Shown piece by piece: positions 28,184-37,363 of a stretch of 64,000 nucleotides of DNA (within the stretch, counting starts at the first letter, position 1; the number at the start of each line of letters is the position of its first letter). Location of the stretch: contig JBGANQ010000044.1 of the NCBI GenBank assembly GCA_044222245.1, positions 1 through 64,000 on the forward strand. Reading direction: 5' to 3'. The notes below the pieces were generated by a model that saw only the letters and a program-made list of their open reading frames with translations, was not told where the DNA came from and ran no database searches. The stretch comes from CALFML01 sp044222245. GTDB lineage: Bacteria > Myxococcota_A > Polyangia > Palsa-1104 > JAEUJZ01. Made by a program: the position numbers and the translations under genes.

Positions 28184-29308
28184 ATGAGGCAAGCTGTTGG
28201 ATATGTCCGCGTATCCACTGACATGCAGGCCGCGGACGGGCTCTCGCTCGATGCGCAGCAGGCCGCGATCGAGCAGTACTGTCAGGCGCAGGGCTATAAG
28301 CTCGTCGCCATCTACAAAGACGTGCTGTCGGGGGCCAAGGATCAGCGCCCGGGCCTGAAGGAAGCGCTGGGCCGGCTGGAGCGCGGGGTCGACGTGCTCG
28401 TGGTCCTCAAGTTCGATCGGCTGAGCCGCTCGATCAAGCACTTCTGCGAGCTGTATGAGCGCTACTTCAAGACCGGCTCCAAGGAGCTGGTGGCGATTCG
28501 CGAGTCGATCAAGCTCGACTCCTCGCTCGGGCGGGCGCTGGTCAGCATCCTGCTCGTGTTCGCGCAGATGGAGCGCGAGGCGACCGGCGAGCGGACGCGC
28601 GAGGCGGTGCGGCACATCCGCGCCCGCGGCTATCACTTCGGCAAGGTCCCTTACGGGCAGCGGGCGATCCCGGCGCCGGACAACCCGCGGTTCCGCCTGC
28701 TGGTCGAAGATCCCGAGGAGCAGGCGGTGCTGCTGCGCATCCGCGGCTGGCTCGATCAAGGGGTCGGGATCTCGGAGATCGCCGCACGCCTGAACGCCGA
28801 TGGGGTCCGGCCGCCGCAGGGCACTACCTGGACCAAGAGCCTGCTTTACAACCTGCGGCTGCGCCTCAAGTGGCAGGCGCCGCGCCCGCACAACACCCGC
28901 TGGCACACCGATCACGAGCTCAAGGAGCGGGCCCTGGAGCTGCGCCAGCGCGGCCAGACCCACCAGCAGATCGCCAGCAACCTCAACGAGCAGCAGTTCG
29001 TGCCGCTCAAGGGCAGCAAGTTCACCAGCACCAGCGTGCGGCACCTTCTGGCCAACTGCGATGAGCTCAAGCACCTGACGCCCCGGCGCTACCTGGAGAT
29101 GATCCTGGAGCGCATGACGCGCGACCACCAGAAGCACCACCCCGACGAAGAGTTCCGGCGCCCGGGCTTCCCCCGGCTAGCCAAGATCCTGCAGGAGTCG
29201 GGGTACCTCACGCCCAAGGGGCACGGCCACTGGTGGCCCGCCCAGGTGCAGCAGCTGCTCGCCGGGCGTTTCGATCAGTACTACGACAAGTCGAACAAGC
29301 TGAACTGA
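28184..29308 (+). CDS. Serine site-specific recombinase (resolvase/invertase family)
   Basis: A 374-residue serine recombinase. The N-terminal resolvase domain begins VGYVRVSTDMQAADG, with the catalytic Ser in VRVST, and has the Arg-containing LKFDRLSRSIKHF and QMEREATGERTREAV. A recombinase helical domain follows (about residues 150-225, YHFGKVPYGQRAIP, then RLNADGVRPP), then a C-terminal region with NEQQFVPLKG and QQLLAGRFDQYYDK. It has no visible zinc-ribbon Cys cluster, which large phage integrases usually have. No integrase partners, inverted repeats or phage genes flank it, so it seems isolated. Confidence 0.9.
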   Translation: MRQAVGYVRVSTDMQAADGLSLDAQQAAIEQYCQAQGYKLVAIYKDVLSGAKDQRPGLKEALGRLERGVDVLVVLKFDRLSRSIKHFCELYERYFKTGSKELVAIRESIKLDSSLGRALVSILLVFAQMEREATGERTREAVRHIRARGYHFGKVPYGQRAIPAPDNPRFRLLVEDPEEQAVLLRIRGWLDQGVGISEIAARLNADGVRPPQGTTWTKSLLYNLRLRLKWQAPRPHNTRWHTDHELKERALELRQRGQTHQQIASNLNEQQFVPLKGSKFTSTSVRHLLANCDELKHLTPRRYLEMILERMTRDHQKHHPDEEFRRPGFPRLAKILQESGYLTPKGHGHWWPAQVQQLLAGRFDQYYDKSNKLN

Positions 29309-29350
29309 GCCGCCGCCCGCCCGCGCGACCAGCGGCCGCGGCCGCGGCGG

Positions 29351-30010
29351 TCAGCGGAGGGCTTCGGGATCGCGGGGCGGCGCCGCCAGCAGCGACAGCG
29401 TATCTAGCAGCTGCAGGGTGATCGCCGCGGTGGCGCCCCAGATGCGCTGCCCCTCATACAAGAACTCGTGCATGGTGTAGCGGAAGCCCTGCCAGTCGGC
29501 CTGCCCGGCGTTGTTGTAGGTGGCGGGCAGCTGGTGCAGACCGGCGGTGAAGGTGTGGGCGACCTCGCCAGCGTGCAGCTGCAGCTGCACCGGCCCGCGG
29601 ATGAGCCCAACGATGGGGGTGATGACAAACCCCATGGGCGTAGGCACGTCATCCAGAGTCCCGAGCACCCGCACCGCGGCCGCCGGGATGCCCACCTCCT
29701 CGGTCGCTTCGCGCAGCGCGGTCTCGGTGAGGGTCGGGTCGTGCGGCTCGCGCTTGCCGCCGGGGAAGGCGACCTGCCCGGCGTGGGTGGGCAGCGAGGT
29801 GGTGCGCACGATGTACAGCAGCTCGGAGAGGTGGCGGGCGGGACTCTCGCCCGGCGGGTGGGCGTCGGCGGGCGTCTCGATGAGCGGCACCAGCACCGCC
29901 GACTCGCGAAAGTTGGCGAGCTTTACCCGCCGCCGCGGGCGCTGGGCCAGGCGGCGAGCCAGCTCGTCCCAGTCGGGCAGCGGGTGGCCGGGCGCGGGCG
30001 TCTGGGTCAT
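29351..30010 (-). CDS. Nudix hydrolase, CoA-pyrophosphatase-like
   Basis: A 219-residue protein from the ATG at 30008-30010, overlapping the preceding gene's stop as ATGA. The Nudix box reads GGKREPHDPTLTETALREA then TEEVGI. It is preceded by HAGQVAFPGGK, and VPTPMGFVITPIVGLI follows; all are typical of the CoaD/NudL-like CoA pyrophosphatases. It hydrolyses nucleoside-diphosphate-linked substrates, probably CoA or derivatives. It is transcribed in tandem with the upstream lipoprotein gene. Confidence 0.88.
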   Translation of the reverse strand: MTQTPAPGHPLPDWDELARRLAQRPRRRVKLANFRESAVLVPLIETPADAHPPGESPARHLSELLYIVRTTSLPTHAGQVAFPGGKREPHDPTLTETALREATEEVGIPAAAVRVLGTLDDVPTPMGFVITPIVGLIRGPVQLQLHAGEVAHTFTAGLHQLPATYNNAGQADWQGFRYTMHEFLYEGQRIWGATAAITLQLLDTLSLLAAPPRDPEALR

Positions 30011-31020
30011 GGGCTGGGGGTCGCGGCCGGCGCCGGGCTGGACGGCGGTCCGGCGTCGGCGCACAGATCCGGCTCGGTGGGCACGCCGGCTGGCGCGTCC
30101 ATGTGGAAGATCCCTGGCTCGAGGCTCGGGTTCAGCTCGCGCTCGCGCCAGCGCAGCCGGACATCGCTTTTGTGCGGCGGGTCTTCGATGTAGGTCACAG
30201 CGGGCAGGCGGACCGTCCGGCCCGGCTTGGTGGCCTCGGTGCCGCCCTCGCCGCTCAGCGCAACTTCGCTGAAGTCTTCATGGCGCACCCGCCAGACCAC
30301 CTGGCCGCCGGGGTCGCGGCCCTCGGCCTCGCGCACGTCCCAGCCGCTCGGCACCCCCGGCGCGCCGCCCGGCCGCGGCGCCAGCCACAGCACCTCGGTG
30401 CGGCCGCGGGCATCGCGCAGGGTCAGCACCTCGCGCCCGCCGTCCTTGCCCGACCAGTCAAGCTGCGGCGCCGCCGCCTCGCCATCGCTTAGCAGCGGCA
30501 CGCCGCCCACCAGGACCTCGACCGCCTCGGCCGGGTGCAGAGCGACGCGGATAAGCCGCGCCATGCTGCAGGGGTTGACCCGGCCGGCCATGAAGCTGTT
30601 GCGCCGCACATCCAAGAGCTGAAAGTCCTGGCCGTCGGTGACCAGGGTGAGCAGCGGCCCGGTGAGCGAGCTCTCGCCGGACAGCCGCAGCCGGTTCGGC
30701 TTGGCCAGGGCCAGGCCGATGTCGATCTTGACCCGCCCCGCGGCGCCGTCCAGGTAGTCGGCCTTGGCGCGCGCCCGCAGGGCGAGCACGCTGTCGTGGC
30801 CGTGCCGCAGCGCCGCAAGCAGGTCGGAGGCCACTGGCGGCGGGTAGGGCCGCACGACCAGCGGCTTGGGACAGCCGGTCAGAGCGACCGCGGTCAGCAC
30901 AGCCGCCAGGGGCCGCAGCACCTGCAGCCACGAGACTTCGGACCGGCCAGCCCGGGGGCTGAACCCCAGGGCGAAGGAGGAGCTGCTGGGGGGACGGATG
31001 CCGCGTACGCGTGGGCTCAC
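30007..31020 (-). CDS. LolA-like outer-membrane lipoprotein (DUF4292 type)
   Basis: A 337-residue lipoprotein (lipobox TAVALTGCPKP). The mature part, from LRARAKADYLDGAAGRVKID through ALAKPNRLRLSGESSLTG and LVTDGQDFQLLDVRRNSFMA, matches the half-barrel pattern of LolA/LppX/DUF4292 proteins that bind hydrophobic cargo. A Pro/Ala-rich tail follows. The start at 31020 is not certain because the n-region is long; later in-frame starts were not found. It is coupled with the Nudix gene by a 4-bp overlap. Cargo unknown. Confidence 0.65.
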   Translation of the reverse strand: MSPRVRGIRPPSSSSFALGFSPRAGRSEVSWLQVLRPLAAVLTAVALTGCPKPLVVRPYPPPVASDLLAALRHGHDSVLALRARAKADYLDGAAGRVKIDIGLALAKPNRLRLSGESSLTGPLLTLVTDGQDFQLLDVRRNSFMAGRVNPCSMARLIRVALHPAEAVEVLVGGVPLLSDGEAAAPQLDWSGKDGGREVLTLRDARGRTEVLWLAPRPGGAPGVPSGWDVREAEGRDPGGQVVWRVRHEDFSEVALSGEGGTEATKPGRTVRLPAVTYIEDPPHKSDVRLRWRERELNPSLEPGIFHMDAPAGVPTEPDLCADAGPPSSPAPAATPSP

Positions 31021-31059
31021 AAGGGCACTCTAGCACGACGATCCGGCGCGCACCTGCCG

Positions 31060-31212
31060 GACGGCGCGGGCGGCTGGACGGCGCGGGCGGCCGGACGGCG
31101 CGGGCAGCTGGGCAGCGCGGGCAGCTGGACGGCGCGGGCAGCTGGACGGCGCGGGCGGCTGGACGGCGCGGGCGGCTGGACGGCGCGGGCAGCTGGACGG
31201 CGCGGGCGGCCG
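31060..31212. repeat. 17-bp tandem repeat, nine units
   Basis: Nine consecutive 17-bp units, consensus GACGGCGCGGGCRGCTG, start at 31060, 31077, 31094, 31111, 31128, 31145, 31162, 31179 and 31196. Only a few positions vary. They fill most of the 359-bp stretch between the LolA-like gene (start at 31020) and serC (start at 31380). The 17-bp unit is not a multiple of 3, so conserved coding is unlikely. A minisatellite or recombination/regulatory repeat is possible. Nothing else is seen in the rest of the gap. Confidence 0.9.
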
Positions 31213-31379
31213 ACGCGAGGCGGCACGGGCCTGCCGCGCACCCGCACGACTACCGGTGGTGCGCCGCCGCCGGGCGCGCGGCAGGGCGACCCGTGGGCGC
31301 GCTGCGGCGTGCGCGCAGGGCTTCCCGCGCGTCGGCCGGCATAGTAGCCTGCTCTAAAGCTTCTTCAGGCACGAGCACC

Positions 31380-32498
31380 ATGACCACATCGACCCCCCAG
31401 ACGCCCGCTCGCATCTTCAACTTCTCCGCCGGCCCGGCGATCCTCCCCGAGGAGGTCCTCCTCGAGGCGCGCGACAACCTGCTGTCGCTCGGCAACCTCG
31501 GCATGGGCATCCTCGAGATCAGCCACCGCGCCAAGGAGTTCGAGGCGATCATGAACGAGGCGGAGCAGAACCTGCGCGAGCTGTTGGGCCTTGTCCCCGA
31601 GCAGAAGGTCCTGTTCCTGCACGGCGGGGCGACGCTGCAGTTCAGCATGGTGCCGATGAACCTGCTCGCGCCGGGCGGCACCGCCGACTACGTGGTCACC
31701 GGCGAGTGGTCCAAAAAAGCGGTCATCGAGGCGCAGCGCGTCGGTCAGGTCCACCTGGCCGGCAGCAGCGAGGGCGAGCAGTTCCGCCGCATCCCGCGGA
31801 GCGACGAGCTGCGCTTCTCCCCAAGTCCCGCCTACGTGCACACCACCAGCAACAACACGATCTGGGGCACGCAGTGGCAGGTCGAGCCGGAGACGGCGGG
31901 AGCGCCGCTGGTGTGCGACATGTCGAGCGACTTCCTGTCGCGCCCGATCGACGCCAAGCGCTACAGCCTGATCTACGCCGGGGCCCAGAAGAACGCCGGA
32001 CCGGCGGGCGTCACCGTCGCCATTGTCCGCGAAGAGGCGCTCAAGCTCGACAAGGCGGCGCAGGCCAAGCTGCCGGTGCTGCTCAACTACCGCACCCACA
32101 TCGAGCACAAGTCGCTCTACCACACGCCGCCGGTGTTCGCGATCTACGTCGTGCACCTGGTGCTGCGCTGGCTGAAAAAGAGCGGCGGCCTGGCGGCGAT
32201 GGCGGCGCACAACCAGAAGAAGGCGGCCCTTGTCTACGCGGCGATCGACGCGGCGCCCGACTTCTACCGCGGCCACGCCGAGCCGGGCAGCCGCTCGCTG
32301 ATGAACCTGACCTTCCGCCTGCCGTCGGAGGAGTTGACCGACAAGTTCGTCAAGCAGGCCAAGGCGCACGGCATGGATGGCCTCAAGGGCTACCGCACCG
32401 TGGGCGGCATTCGCGCCTCGATGTATAACGCCTTCCCCCTGGCCGGGGCGCAGGTGCTAAGCGATTTCATGGCAGACTTTGCCCGCAAGAACGGCTAA
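31380..32498 (+). CDS. serC: Phosphoserine aminotransferase
   Basis: A 372-residue PLP enzyme catalysing the second step of serine biosynthesis (3-phosphohydroxypyruvate to phosphoserine), and also used in pyridoxine synthesis. It starts at the ATG at 31380; upstream frame is only the 17-bp repeat region. Family motifs: FNFSAGPAILPEEVLLEA, MGILEISHRAKEFEAIMNEA, LFLHGGATLQFSMVPMNLL and the PLP-Lys region YAGAQKNAGPAGVTVAIVR. Length is normal. The HIT gene follows 17 bp later on the same strand. Confidence 0.95.
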   Translation: MTTSTPQTPARIFNFSAGPAILPEEVLLEARDNLLSLGNLGMGILEISHRAKEFEAIMNEAEQNLRELLGLVPEQKVLFLHGGATLQFSMVPMNLLAPGGTADYVVTGEWSKKAVIEAQRVGQVHLAGSSEGEQFRRIPRSDELRFSPSPAYVHTTSNNTIWGTQWQVEPETAGAPLVCDMSSDFLSRPIDAKRYSLIYAGAQKNAGPAGVTVAIVREEALKLDKAAQAKLPVLLNYRTHIEHKSLYHTPPVFAIYVVHLVLRWLKKSGGLAAMAAHNQKKAALVYAAIDAAPDFYRGHAEPGSRSLMNLTFRLPSEELTDKFVKQAKAHGMDGLKGYRTVGGIRASMYNAFPLAGAQVLSDFMADFARKNG

Positions 32499-32515
32499 AA
32501 CCCGAAGTCACCGTC

Positions 32516-32866
32516 ATGCCTGCCGACTGCATCTTCTGCAAGATCGCCAGCCGCGCCATCCCGGCGCCGCTGCTCCACGACGACCCAGAGATCGTCGCCT
32601 TCGCTGATATCAACCCGCAGGCGCCCAAGCACCTGCTGGTCATCCCGCGGCTGCACGTGCGCGACCTGCCAGAGCTTTTGGCCGGCGGGCACAGCGCGCT
32701 CGCCGGGCGCCTGCTGACGGTAGCTGGCGAGGTCGCCGCCGCCGCCGGGCTGAGCAGCGACGGCTATCGCCTGGTCGTCAATACAGGGGCGCACGGCGGC
32801 CAGAGCGTGTTTCACCTTCACCTTCACGTCCTGGGCGGCCGCCACCTCGGCTGGCCGCCGGGCTGA
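32516..32866 (+). CDS. HIT-domain nucleotide hydrolase/transferase (HINT-type)
   Basis: A 116-residue HIT-family protein, starting MPADCIFCKIASRAIPAPLL. It ends with the histidine triad SVFHLHLHVLGGRHLGWPPG. The H-x-H-x-H signature and the N-terminal CIFCKI resemble HINT-type AMP-lysine/phosphoramidate hydrolases. It is directly after serC and before a YceI-like gene, probably one transcript. No other function is visible. Confidence 0.93.
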   Translation: MPADCIFCKIASRAIPAPLLHDDPEIVAFADINPQAPKHLLVIPRLHVRDLPELLAGGHSALAGRLLTVAGEVAAAAGLSSDGYRLVVNTGAHGGQSVFHLHLHVLGGRHLGWPPG

Positions 32867-32879
32867 CCGCCGCCGCGCC

Positions 32880-33410
32880 ATGCCGACCTACGACGCCAGC
32901 ACCGCCGAGTGCCGGATCTACACGTTCAAAGAGGGCTTCCTGTCGCGGCTCGCCCACGACCTCAAGCTCAGCGTCGCCAGCCTGAGCGTGACCGTCGAGA
33001 CCGAGCCGCCTTCCGTGCGCGCCACCTTCGACACCCGCAGCGTTCAGGCGCTGTGCTTCCGCAAGGAGGGGGCCGACGACGCGCATCCGCTCGGTGCGCT
33101 GGAGCGCAGCCAGATCGAGTCCAACCTCCACACCGACGTCCTGGCCTCGGCGCGCTACCCGAGCGCGCAGTTCGTCTCGACCGCGGTCACCCCCAGCGCT
33201 GACGGCTTCACGGTGCGCGGCGAGCTCACCCTGCACGGTCGCACCGCCGAGCTCACTGTCCCGGTGCGGCGCGTCGGGGACCGCCTGGAGGCGAGCGTCA
33301 ACCTGCGCCAGACCGCCTTCGGCATCAAGCCCTACAGCGCCGCCCTCGGCTCGCTCAAGGTGCGCGACGAGGTGACGGTCACCCTGTCGGTCCCGGCGAG
33401 CGGCGCCTAG
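32880..33410 (+). CDS. YceI-family protein without signal peptide
   Basis: A 176-residue lipocalin-like beta-barrel of the YceI family: SRLAHDLKLSVASLSVTVE, then NLHTDVLASARYPSAQFVST and VRGELTLHGRTAELTVPVRR. YceI proteins bind isoprenoid or lipid ligands. Most are periplasmic, but this one begins MPTYDASTAECRIYTFKEGF and shows no signal peptide, so it is probably cytoplasmic. It converges with the SBBP gene, whose stop overlaps its end by 4 bp. Confidence 0.85.
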   Translation: MPTYDASTAECRIYTFKEGFLSRLAHDLKLSVASLSVTVETEPPSVRATFDTRSVQALCFRKEGADDAHPLGALERSQIESNLHTDVLASARYPSAQFVSTAVTPSADGFTVRGELTLHGRTAELTVPVRRVGDRLEASVNLRQTAFGIKPYSAALGSLKVRDEVTVTLSVPASGA

Positions 33411-35044
33411 TAGCCCTGGGCGCTCGCGGCGCCGAGCAGCTGCACGATGATCCCGTCGCTGTCCCCCTGCAGGATCTGACCGTCGAAGGTGCCGAAGGTG
33501 GTGCCGCCCAGGTACAGGGTGGTGGCGGTCGCGGCGATGCCGTTGCCCGAGTCGCTCTGGTCGGTGCCAAGCTGGGTCAGCCAGGCGACGCCGCCGTCGG
33601 CAGCGAAGCGGACGGTGAAGATGTCGGCGGAGCCCGAGGGGATCTGGTCGGGGAAGGCGCCGCGGGTGCTGCCCACCGCGTACAGGGTGTCGCCGACCCG
33701 GGTAAGGCCATTGAGGACGTCGTTGTAGCTGGTGCCAAACTGCCGGGTGAGCTGGCGGGCCCCGCTTGGGTCATAGCTCAGCAGCAGCGCGTCCTGGCCG
33801 CCCGATTGGGTCTGGCCGCCGAAGGCGCCGCGCGTCCAGCCGACCGCGGTCAGCGCGCCCTTGCCGTCGATGAGAGCCGCGCTCAGCTGATCGTCGTAGG
33901 GGGTCCCCTCCTGGCGCATCCAGCCGAGGCTGCCGTCTGCCATCAGCTTGAACACGAACAGGTCGTAGCCGCCCAGCGCGGTCGCCCCCGGGAACGCCCC
34001 CTGCGTCGAGCCGACGACGTAGACGGCGCCGGTGGCGTCCACCGCGATGCCGGTCGGCCGCTCGTTCATGTCGGTGCCGAGCTGCTGCGCGTAGACCTGC
34101 TGGCCATCGGCGCTGAGCTTGATGACGACGACGTCGCTGGTGCCGAGCGGGCCGCGGTTCATGAGCAGGCCGAAGCCGCCTTCGGTGGCCCCCACCGCCA
34201 CTACGCCCCCGGTGGGATCGACGGCCAGGGCGGTAAGCTGGTCGATCTCGCTGCTGCCGAGCTGGCGCAGCCACAAAAGGGCCCCGCTGGCGTTGTACTT
34301 GGCGACAAAGCCGTCGGCCTTGCCGGCGTTCATGCTGCCCGGGAAGGCGCCGTAGGTGTAACCGGCGGCGTAGATGTTGTCGGCGGCGTCGACGGCGATC
34401 GCGGTGATGACGTCCGAGCTGGCGGTCGCCAGGGTCTGCGCCCAGAAGAGCGCCCCGCTCGGCTTGTACTTGAGCAGGTAGCCGTCGAACTGCCCGGCAT
34501 TGGGCCGGCCGCCGATCGAGCCCGTGGTCTGGCCGGCGGCGCACACGCTCCCCGTCGAGTCGATCGCCAGCGAGCTCAGCACCTCGCTGCCCGGCGAGCC
34601 GACCTGGCGCTGCCAGCCCTGGCCGGCCCCGCTCAGGGTGACCTTGAGGCGGGTGCTCTGCTCGTACTCATCGCTGCGGGCGGTGATGATCAGTGAGTAG
34701 GTGCCGACCGCCGCGGTGGGCAGCGCCGCGATCCGCAGCTGCGCCATCGCGCTCGGTGCGACCGTCAGCTCGGCCGGCTCGAACGCCACCGACAGCCCGG
34801 GGGGCAGCTCGCTGCTGCCCTCGCCGACGCTGGTGAGCTGCACCAACGACTTGAGCACGGCGGTGGTCGCCACCTGGACCCCCAGCGTGCTGCTCTGGCC
34901 CGGCGCCAGCTTCAGGGCGCCGGTGGTAACCGTCAGGCTCAGCGTGCTCCTTTCGCTCGGCGTGCGGCCGCAGCCAGCAAGCCCTAACCAAGCGCTCACC
35001 AGAAAGAGGAATAGCGCGCTCAACTCACGTCGCAGATTGACCAT
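33407..35044 (-). CDS. SBBP-repeat lipoprotein
   Basis: A 545-residue lipoprotein (signal ending SAWLGLAGCGRTPS). After an Ig-like/NEW3-type region (residues 35-140) the rest is made of about seven to eight tandem beta-propeller repeats of roughly 50 residues, each with a motif such as GDVITAIAVDAADNIYAAGY or TYGAFPGSMNAGKADGFVAK. This is the SBBP repeat pattern. Such surface propellers are plentiful in myxobacterial-type genomes and probably bind extracellular ligands. A promoter-like TAAAAT lies just upstream (35086-35091, minus strand). Function unknown. Confidence 0.82.
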   Translation of the reverse strand: MVNLRRELSALFLFLVSAWLGLAGCGRTPSERSTLSLTVTTGALKLAPGQSSTLGVQVATTAVLKSLVQLTSVGEGSSELPPGLSVAFEPAELTVAPSAMAQLRIAALPTAAVGTYSLIITARSDEYEQSTRLKVTLSGAGQGWQRQVGSPGSEVLSSLAIDSTGSVCAAGQTTGSIGGRPNAGQFDGYLLKYKPSGALFWAQTLATASSDVITAIAVDAADNIYAAGYTYGAFPGSMNAGKADGFVAKYNASGALLWLRQLGSSEIDQLTALAVDPTGGVVAVGATEGGFGLLMNRGPLGTSDVVVIKLSADGQQVYAQQLGTDMNERPTGIAVDATGAVYVVGSTQGAFPGATALGGYDLFVFKLMADGSLGWMRQEGTPYDDQLSAALIDGKGALTAVGWTRGAFGGQTQSGGQDALLLSYDPSGARQLTRQFGTSYNDVLNGLTRVGDTLYAVGSTRGAFPDQIPSGSADIFTVRFAADGGVAWLTQLGTDQSDSGNGIAATATTLYLGGTTFGTFDGQILQGDSDGIIVQLLGAASAQGY

Positions 35045-35422
35045 CCCCAGCTAGCCTTTCTGACGGTCGAGAGACCCCCGCGCTCATTTTAACATGGGCC
35101 ATCGGCGGCGCGGCAAAACTCCCGCCAGAATTGCGAGGTTAGCCAGCGGCGGCGGCGCTACGGCGAGCCCGCCGAAGCGCGCGCCGCGACAGGACTCTTT
35201 AGGTTTTTTCCGACTCGGGCGGAGCCTTCCGGGGGAGCTCAGGAGCGGGCGGGCCGGCTGCAAGCGCGGGCGCAGCGCGGAGCCGCGGGCAGGCGCCGAG
35301 GCAAGTAAAGTCGGCAGGCGCAGCGGCGGAGGTGAAGGTCGGGTTGCGACGGTGGGCGGGCTTGGGACAGCGCAGGCCCTGGAGCACCACGGCGCCCAGC
35401 ACCAAGCGGTGAGGACCTGGAC
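35045..35422. other. Intergenic region (378 bp), promoter side of the SBBP gene
   Basis: It lies between two minus-strand genes. A minus-strand TAAAAT (35086-35091) with TTGCCG (35111-35116) at 19 bp could be a sigma70-like promoter for the SBBP lipoprotein. The remainder is GC-rich with one T-run (about 35203-35215). No convincing coding frame, RNA gene or repeat was found. Confidence 0.45.
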
Positions 35423-37363
35423 TTAGCGGTCTTTGGCGAGCGCGATGCTCATCACCAGGGCGACCGCGTCTTCCAGCACCAGGCGGGGAATCTGCGCCGC
35501 ATACAAATAGGTGAGCCCGAGCGGGTTCTGCGGCCCGGGGGCCGCCGGCCGACCGCCATAGGTGTGCGGGACCTCGCCGTGGTGGGGGATGGCGGCGAGC
35601 AGCGCCGCAGCGTCCAGAGCGGCCGGCGACCCGCCCGGCTTGCTGCTCGCCCCGGCGCGCTGCGCGGACGACAGGGCCAGGTTGAGCAGCGTCGAGAAGC
35701 CGGCCAGCGTTCCAAAGCCGCCGCTCTGCAGACCCGGTCGCCGCAGCGCCTCGAGCCCCGGCCGCTGCGCCAGCGTCCTTTCGGGCGTCAGCTTGGGCGT
35801 CTCGGCGAGGCGACGCAAGAGCGCCGCGCGGTCGCTGCCCAGGGCCGTCCACACGCGGTTGCCGGCGGTGGCGCTTATCAGGTAATAGGTCGTCGGCCCC
35901 TTCTTGGCGGTGGGTCCGGCGCCGGCCGTGGAGCCGAGCCGGGTGCTGGCGGCGCGACCCAGGCTGGCGAAGTTGCCGCTGAACGCCAGCGCCACCGACT
36001 CCGGACCCAGCTGCTTGCTGACCGGCTCGCTGCGCAGGGTGGGCAGCGGCTCGGTCTGCCCGGCCAGCCGCCACTTGCGCTTGAGGTAGCCCTGCATGCC
36101 CGGCCGGTTGTACGCCGCCGCCAGCGCCCGCAGCCACTGCACCGACTTGTCCGCCTGCCCCTCGGTGGTCACCAGGTACGAGGTGCCCCCGAGCAGCGCG
36201 CCCACCTCATCGCTGCGACCGCTGGCCGGCGAGCCCGTCGGTGCCTCGGCCAGGACCGTGGTCACCGGGCCCTCGAACTTGGGAATCTTTAGCAGCAGCT
36301 CGGCCAGCGCCTGGCGATCCGGCGCCGCCAGCCCGTCGTGCTCCAGGTAGCCGTCGACAATCGGCCACATCAGCTGCAGCAGCCGCTCGGCCCACTTGGT
36401 GTCGGTGGTCCGATACGAGGCCGAGGTGACATCGAGCGGCAGCGACCAGAACACCGCCGGCGGACCGCTGCTCGGGCGCGCCGCCGCCTCGGCATCGGCC
36501 TGGGCCCACACCGACTCGCGGCCGCCCATGCGATAGCCGAGCTGCAGCTGGGCGCCGCTCTGCTGCAGCGAGACATCCAGCGCCACCGTCTGCAGGTCGT
36601 GGCTCACCGCCGCCAGCTCACCGATGAGCGCCTGCGTCGCGTCGGTGACCGCGCGATCGAACTTCGGCTCGCCGAGCGCCAGCCGCTGCGGCAGCGCCAG
36701 GCCGCCGACCTGCAGCACCCGCTGCCACGGCCCCGCGTAGGTGCGGGCCAGGGTCGAGATGAGCAGCTCGCCGTGCAGATCGGTGCCCTGCGCGGCGGCA
36801 GCGGGCGCCAGCCGCCCGAGGTAGGGCCCGAGCAGGTCGCGATCGCGGTCGCGGCTGCTGCACGCGAGGCGGCCAGTGCCTCCGGGCAGCGTCGTCAAAA
36901 GGCAGAACAGGCCGCGGCCGCTCGCCGTCACCGGCACGCTCATCCGGTAGGTGCCGGCGCTGCCGTCGGTAAGGTAGCCGCGTCCCTGGGCCAAAAGGCG
37001 CGCGTCCTCGGCGGCGGTGATGCCCAGCGCGAAGCCCCACAGCGGCCGCTCAAGGTTCTCGCCGGCGGCGGGATCGAGGGCGACCACCAGGTCCATGGGC
37101 GCCGACAGCAGCACCAGCTTGTTGAAATCGCCGACGAGCTCCTTGAGCAAGTCCTGGGCGTTGATGGGAAAGGGCAAGTAGCTGCGCAGCGCGGTCAGCG
37201 TCGCGTCGGCGTGCGAGAGGTGCAGGCTGGCGACCACCGCCGGCGGGGTCGCGGGAGGCCGCGCAGCGCTGGTCGCCGCGGGCGCTGGAGGCGCGGCGGC
37301 CGCCAGGGGCGCCGCCGAGGCGACGCCGAGAACCAGCGCGCCGACAAGAGTCTTGTTGGTCAT
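35423..37363 (-). CDS. Secreted protein of unknown function
   Basis: A 646-residue protein from the ATG at 37361-37363 (MTNKTLVGALVLG); an ATG 24 bp upstream is less likely. Its Sec signal peptide (ALVLGVASAAPLAAAAPP) and Pro/Ala linker are followed by a long domain with DATLTALRSYLPFPINAQDL and LSAPMDLVVALDPAAGENLE. Near the C-terminus is LALSSAQRAGASSKP. I recognise no family; it is mixed alpha/beta, with no lipobox and no transmembrane segment after the signal. It reads in the same direction as, and directly downstream of, the giant modular protein, so a joint role is possible. Confidence 0.6.
   Translation of the reverse strand: MTNKTLVGALVLGVASAAPLAAAAPPAPAATSAARPPATPPAVVASLHLSHADATLTALRSYLPFPINAQDLLKELVGDFNKLVLLSAPMDLVVALDPAAGENLERPLWGFALGITAAEDARLLAQGRGYLTDGSAGTYRMSVPVTASGRGLFCLLTTLPGGTGRLACSSRDRDRDLLGPYLGRLAPAAAAQGTDLHGELLISTLARTYAGPWQRVLQVGGLALPQRLALGEPKFDRAVTDATQALIGELAAVSHDLQTVALDVSLQQSGAQLQLGYRMGGRESVWAQADAEAAARPSSGPPAVFWSLPLDVTSASYRTTDTKWAERLLQLMWPIVDGYLEHDGLAAPDRQALAELLLKIPKFEGPVTTVLAEAPTGSPASGRSDEVGALLGGTSYLVTTEGQADKSVQWLRALAAAYNRPGMQGYLKRKWRLAGQTEPLPTLRSEPVSKQLGPESVALAFSGNFASLGRAASTRLGSTAGAGPTAKKGPTTYYLISATAGNRVWTALGSDRAALLRRLAETPKLTPERTLAQRPGLEALRRPGLQSGGFGTLAGFSTLLNLALSSAQRAGASSKPGGSPAALDAAALLAAIPHHGEVPHTYGGRPAAPGPQNPLGLTYLYAAQIPRLVLEDAVALVMSIALAKDR

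Noticed and set aside
31060..31212. Possible CRISPR array
   Set aside because: Units are contiguous with no spacers, and the 17-bp unit is too short; it is a tandem repeat.
35094..35426. Plus-strand 110-codon frame
   Set aside because: No homology-like features or ribosome site; composition is Arg/Gly-rich as in random GC-rich frames.
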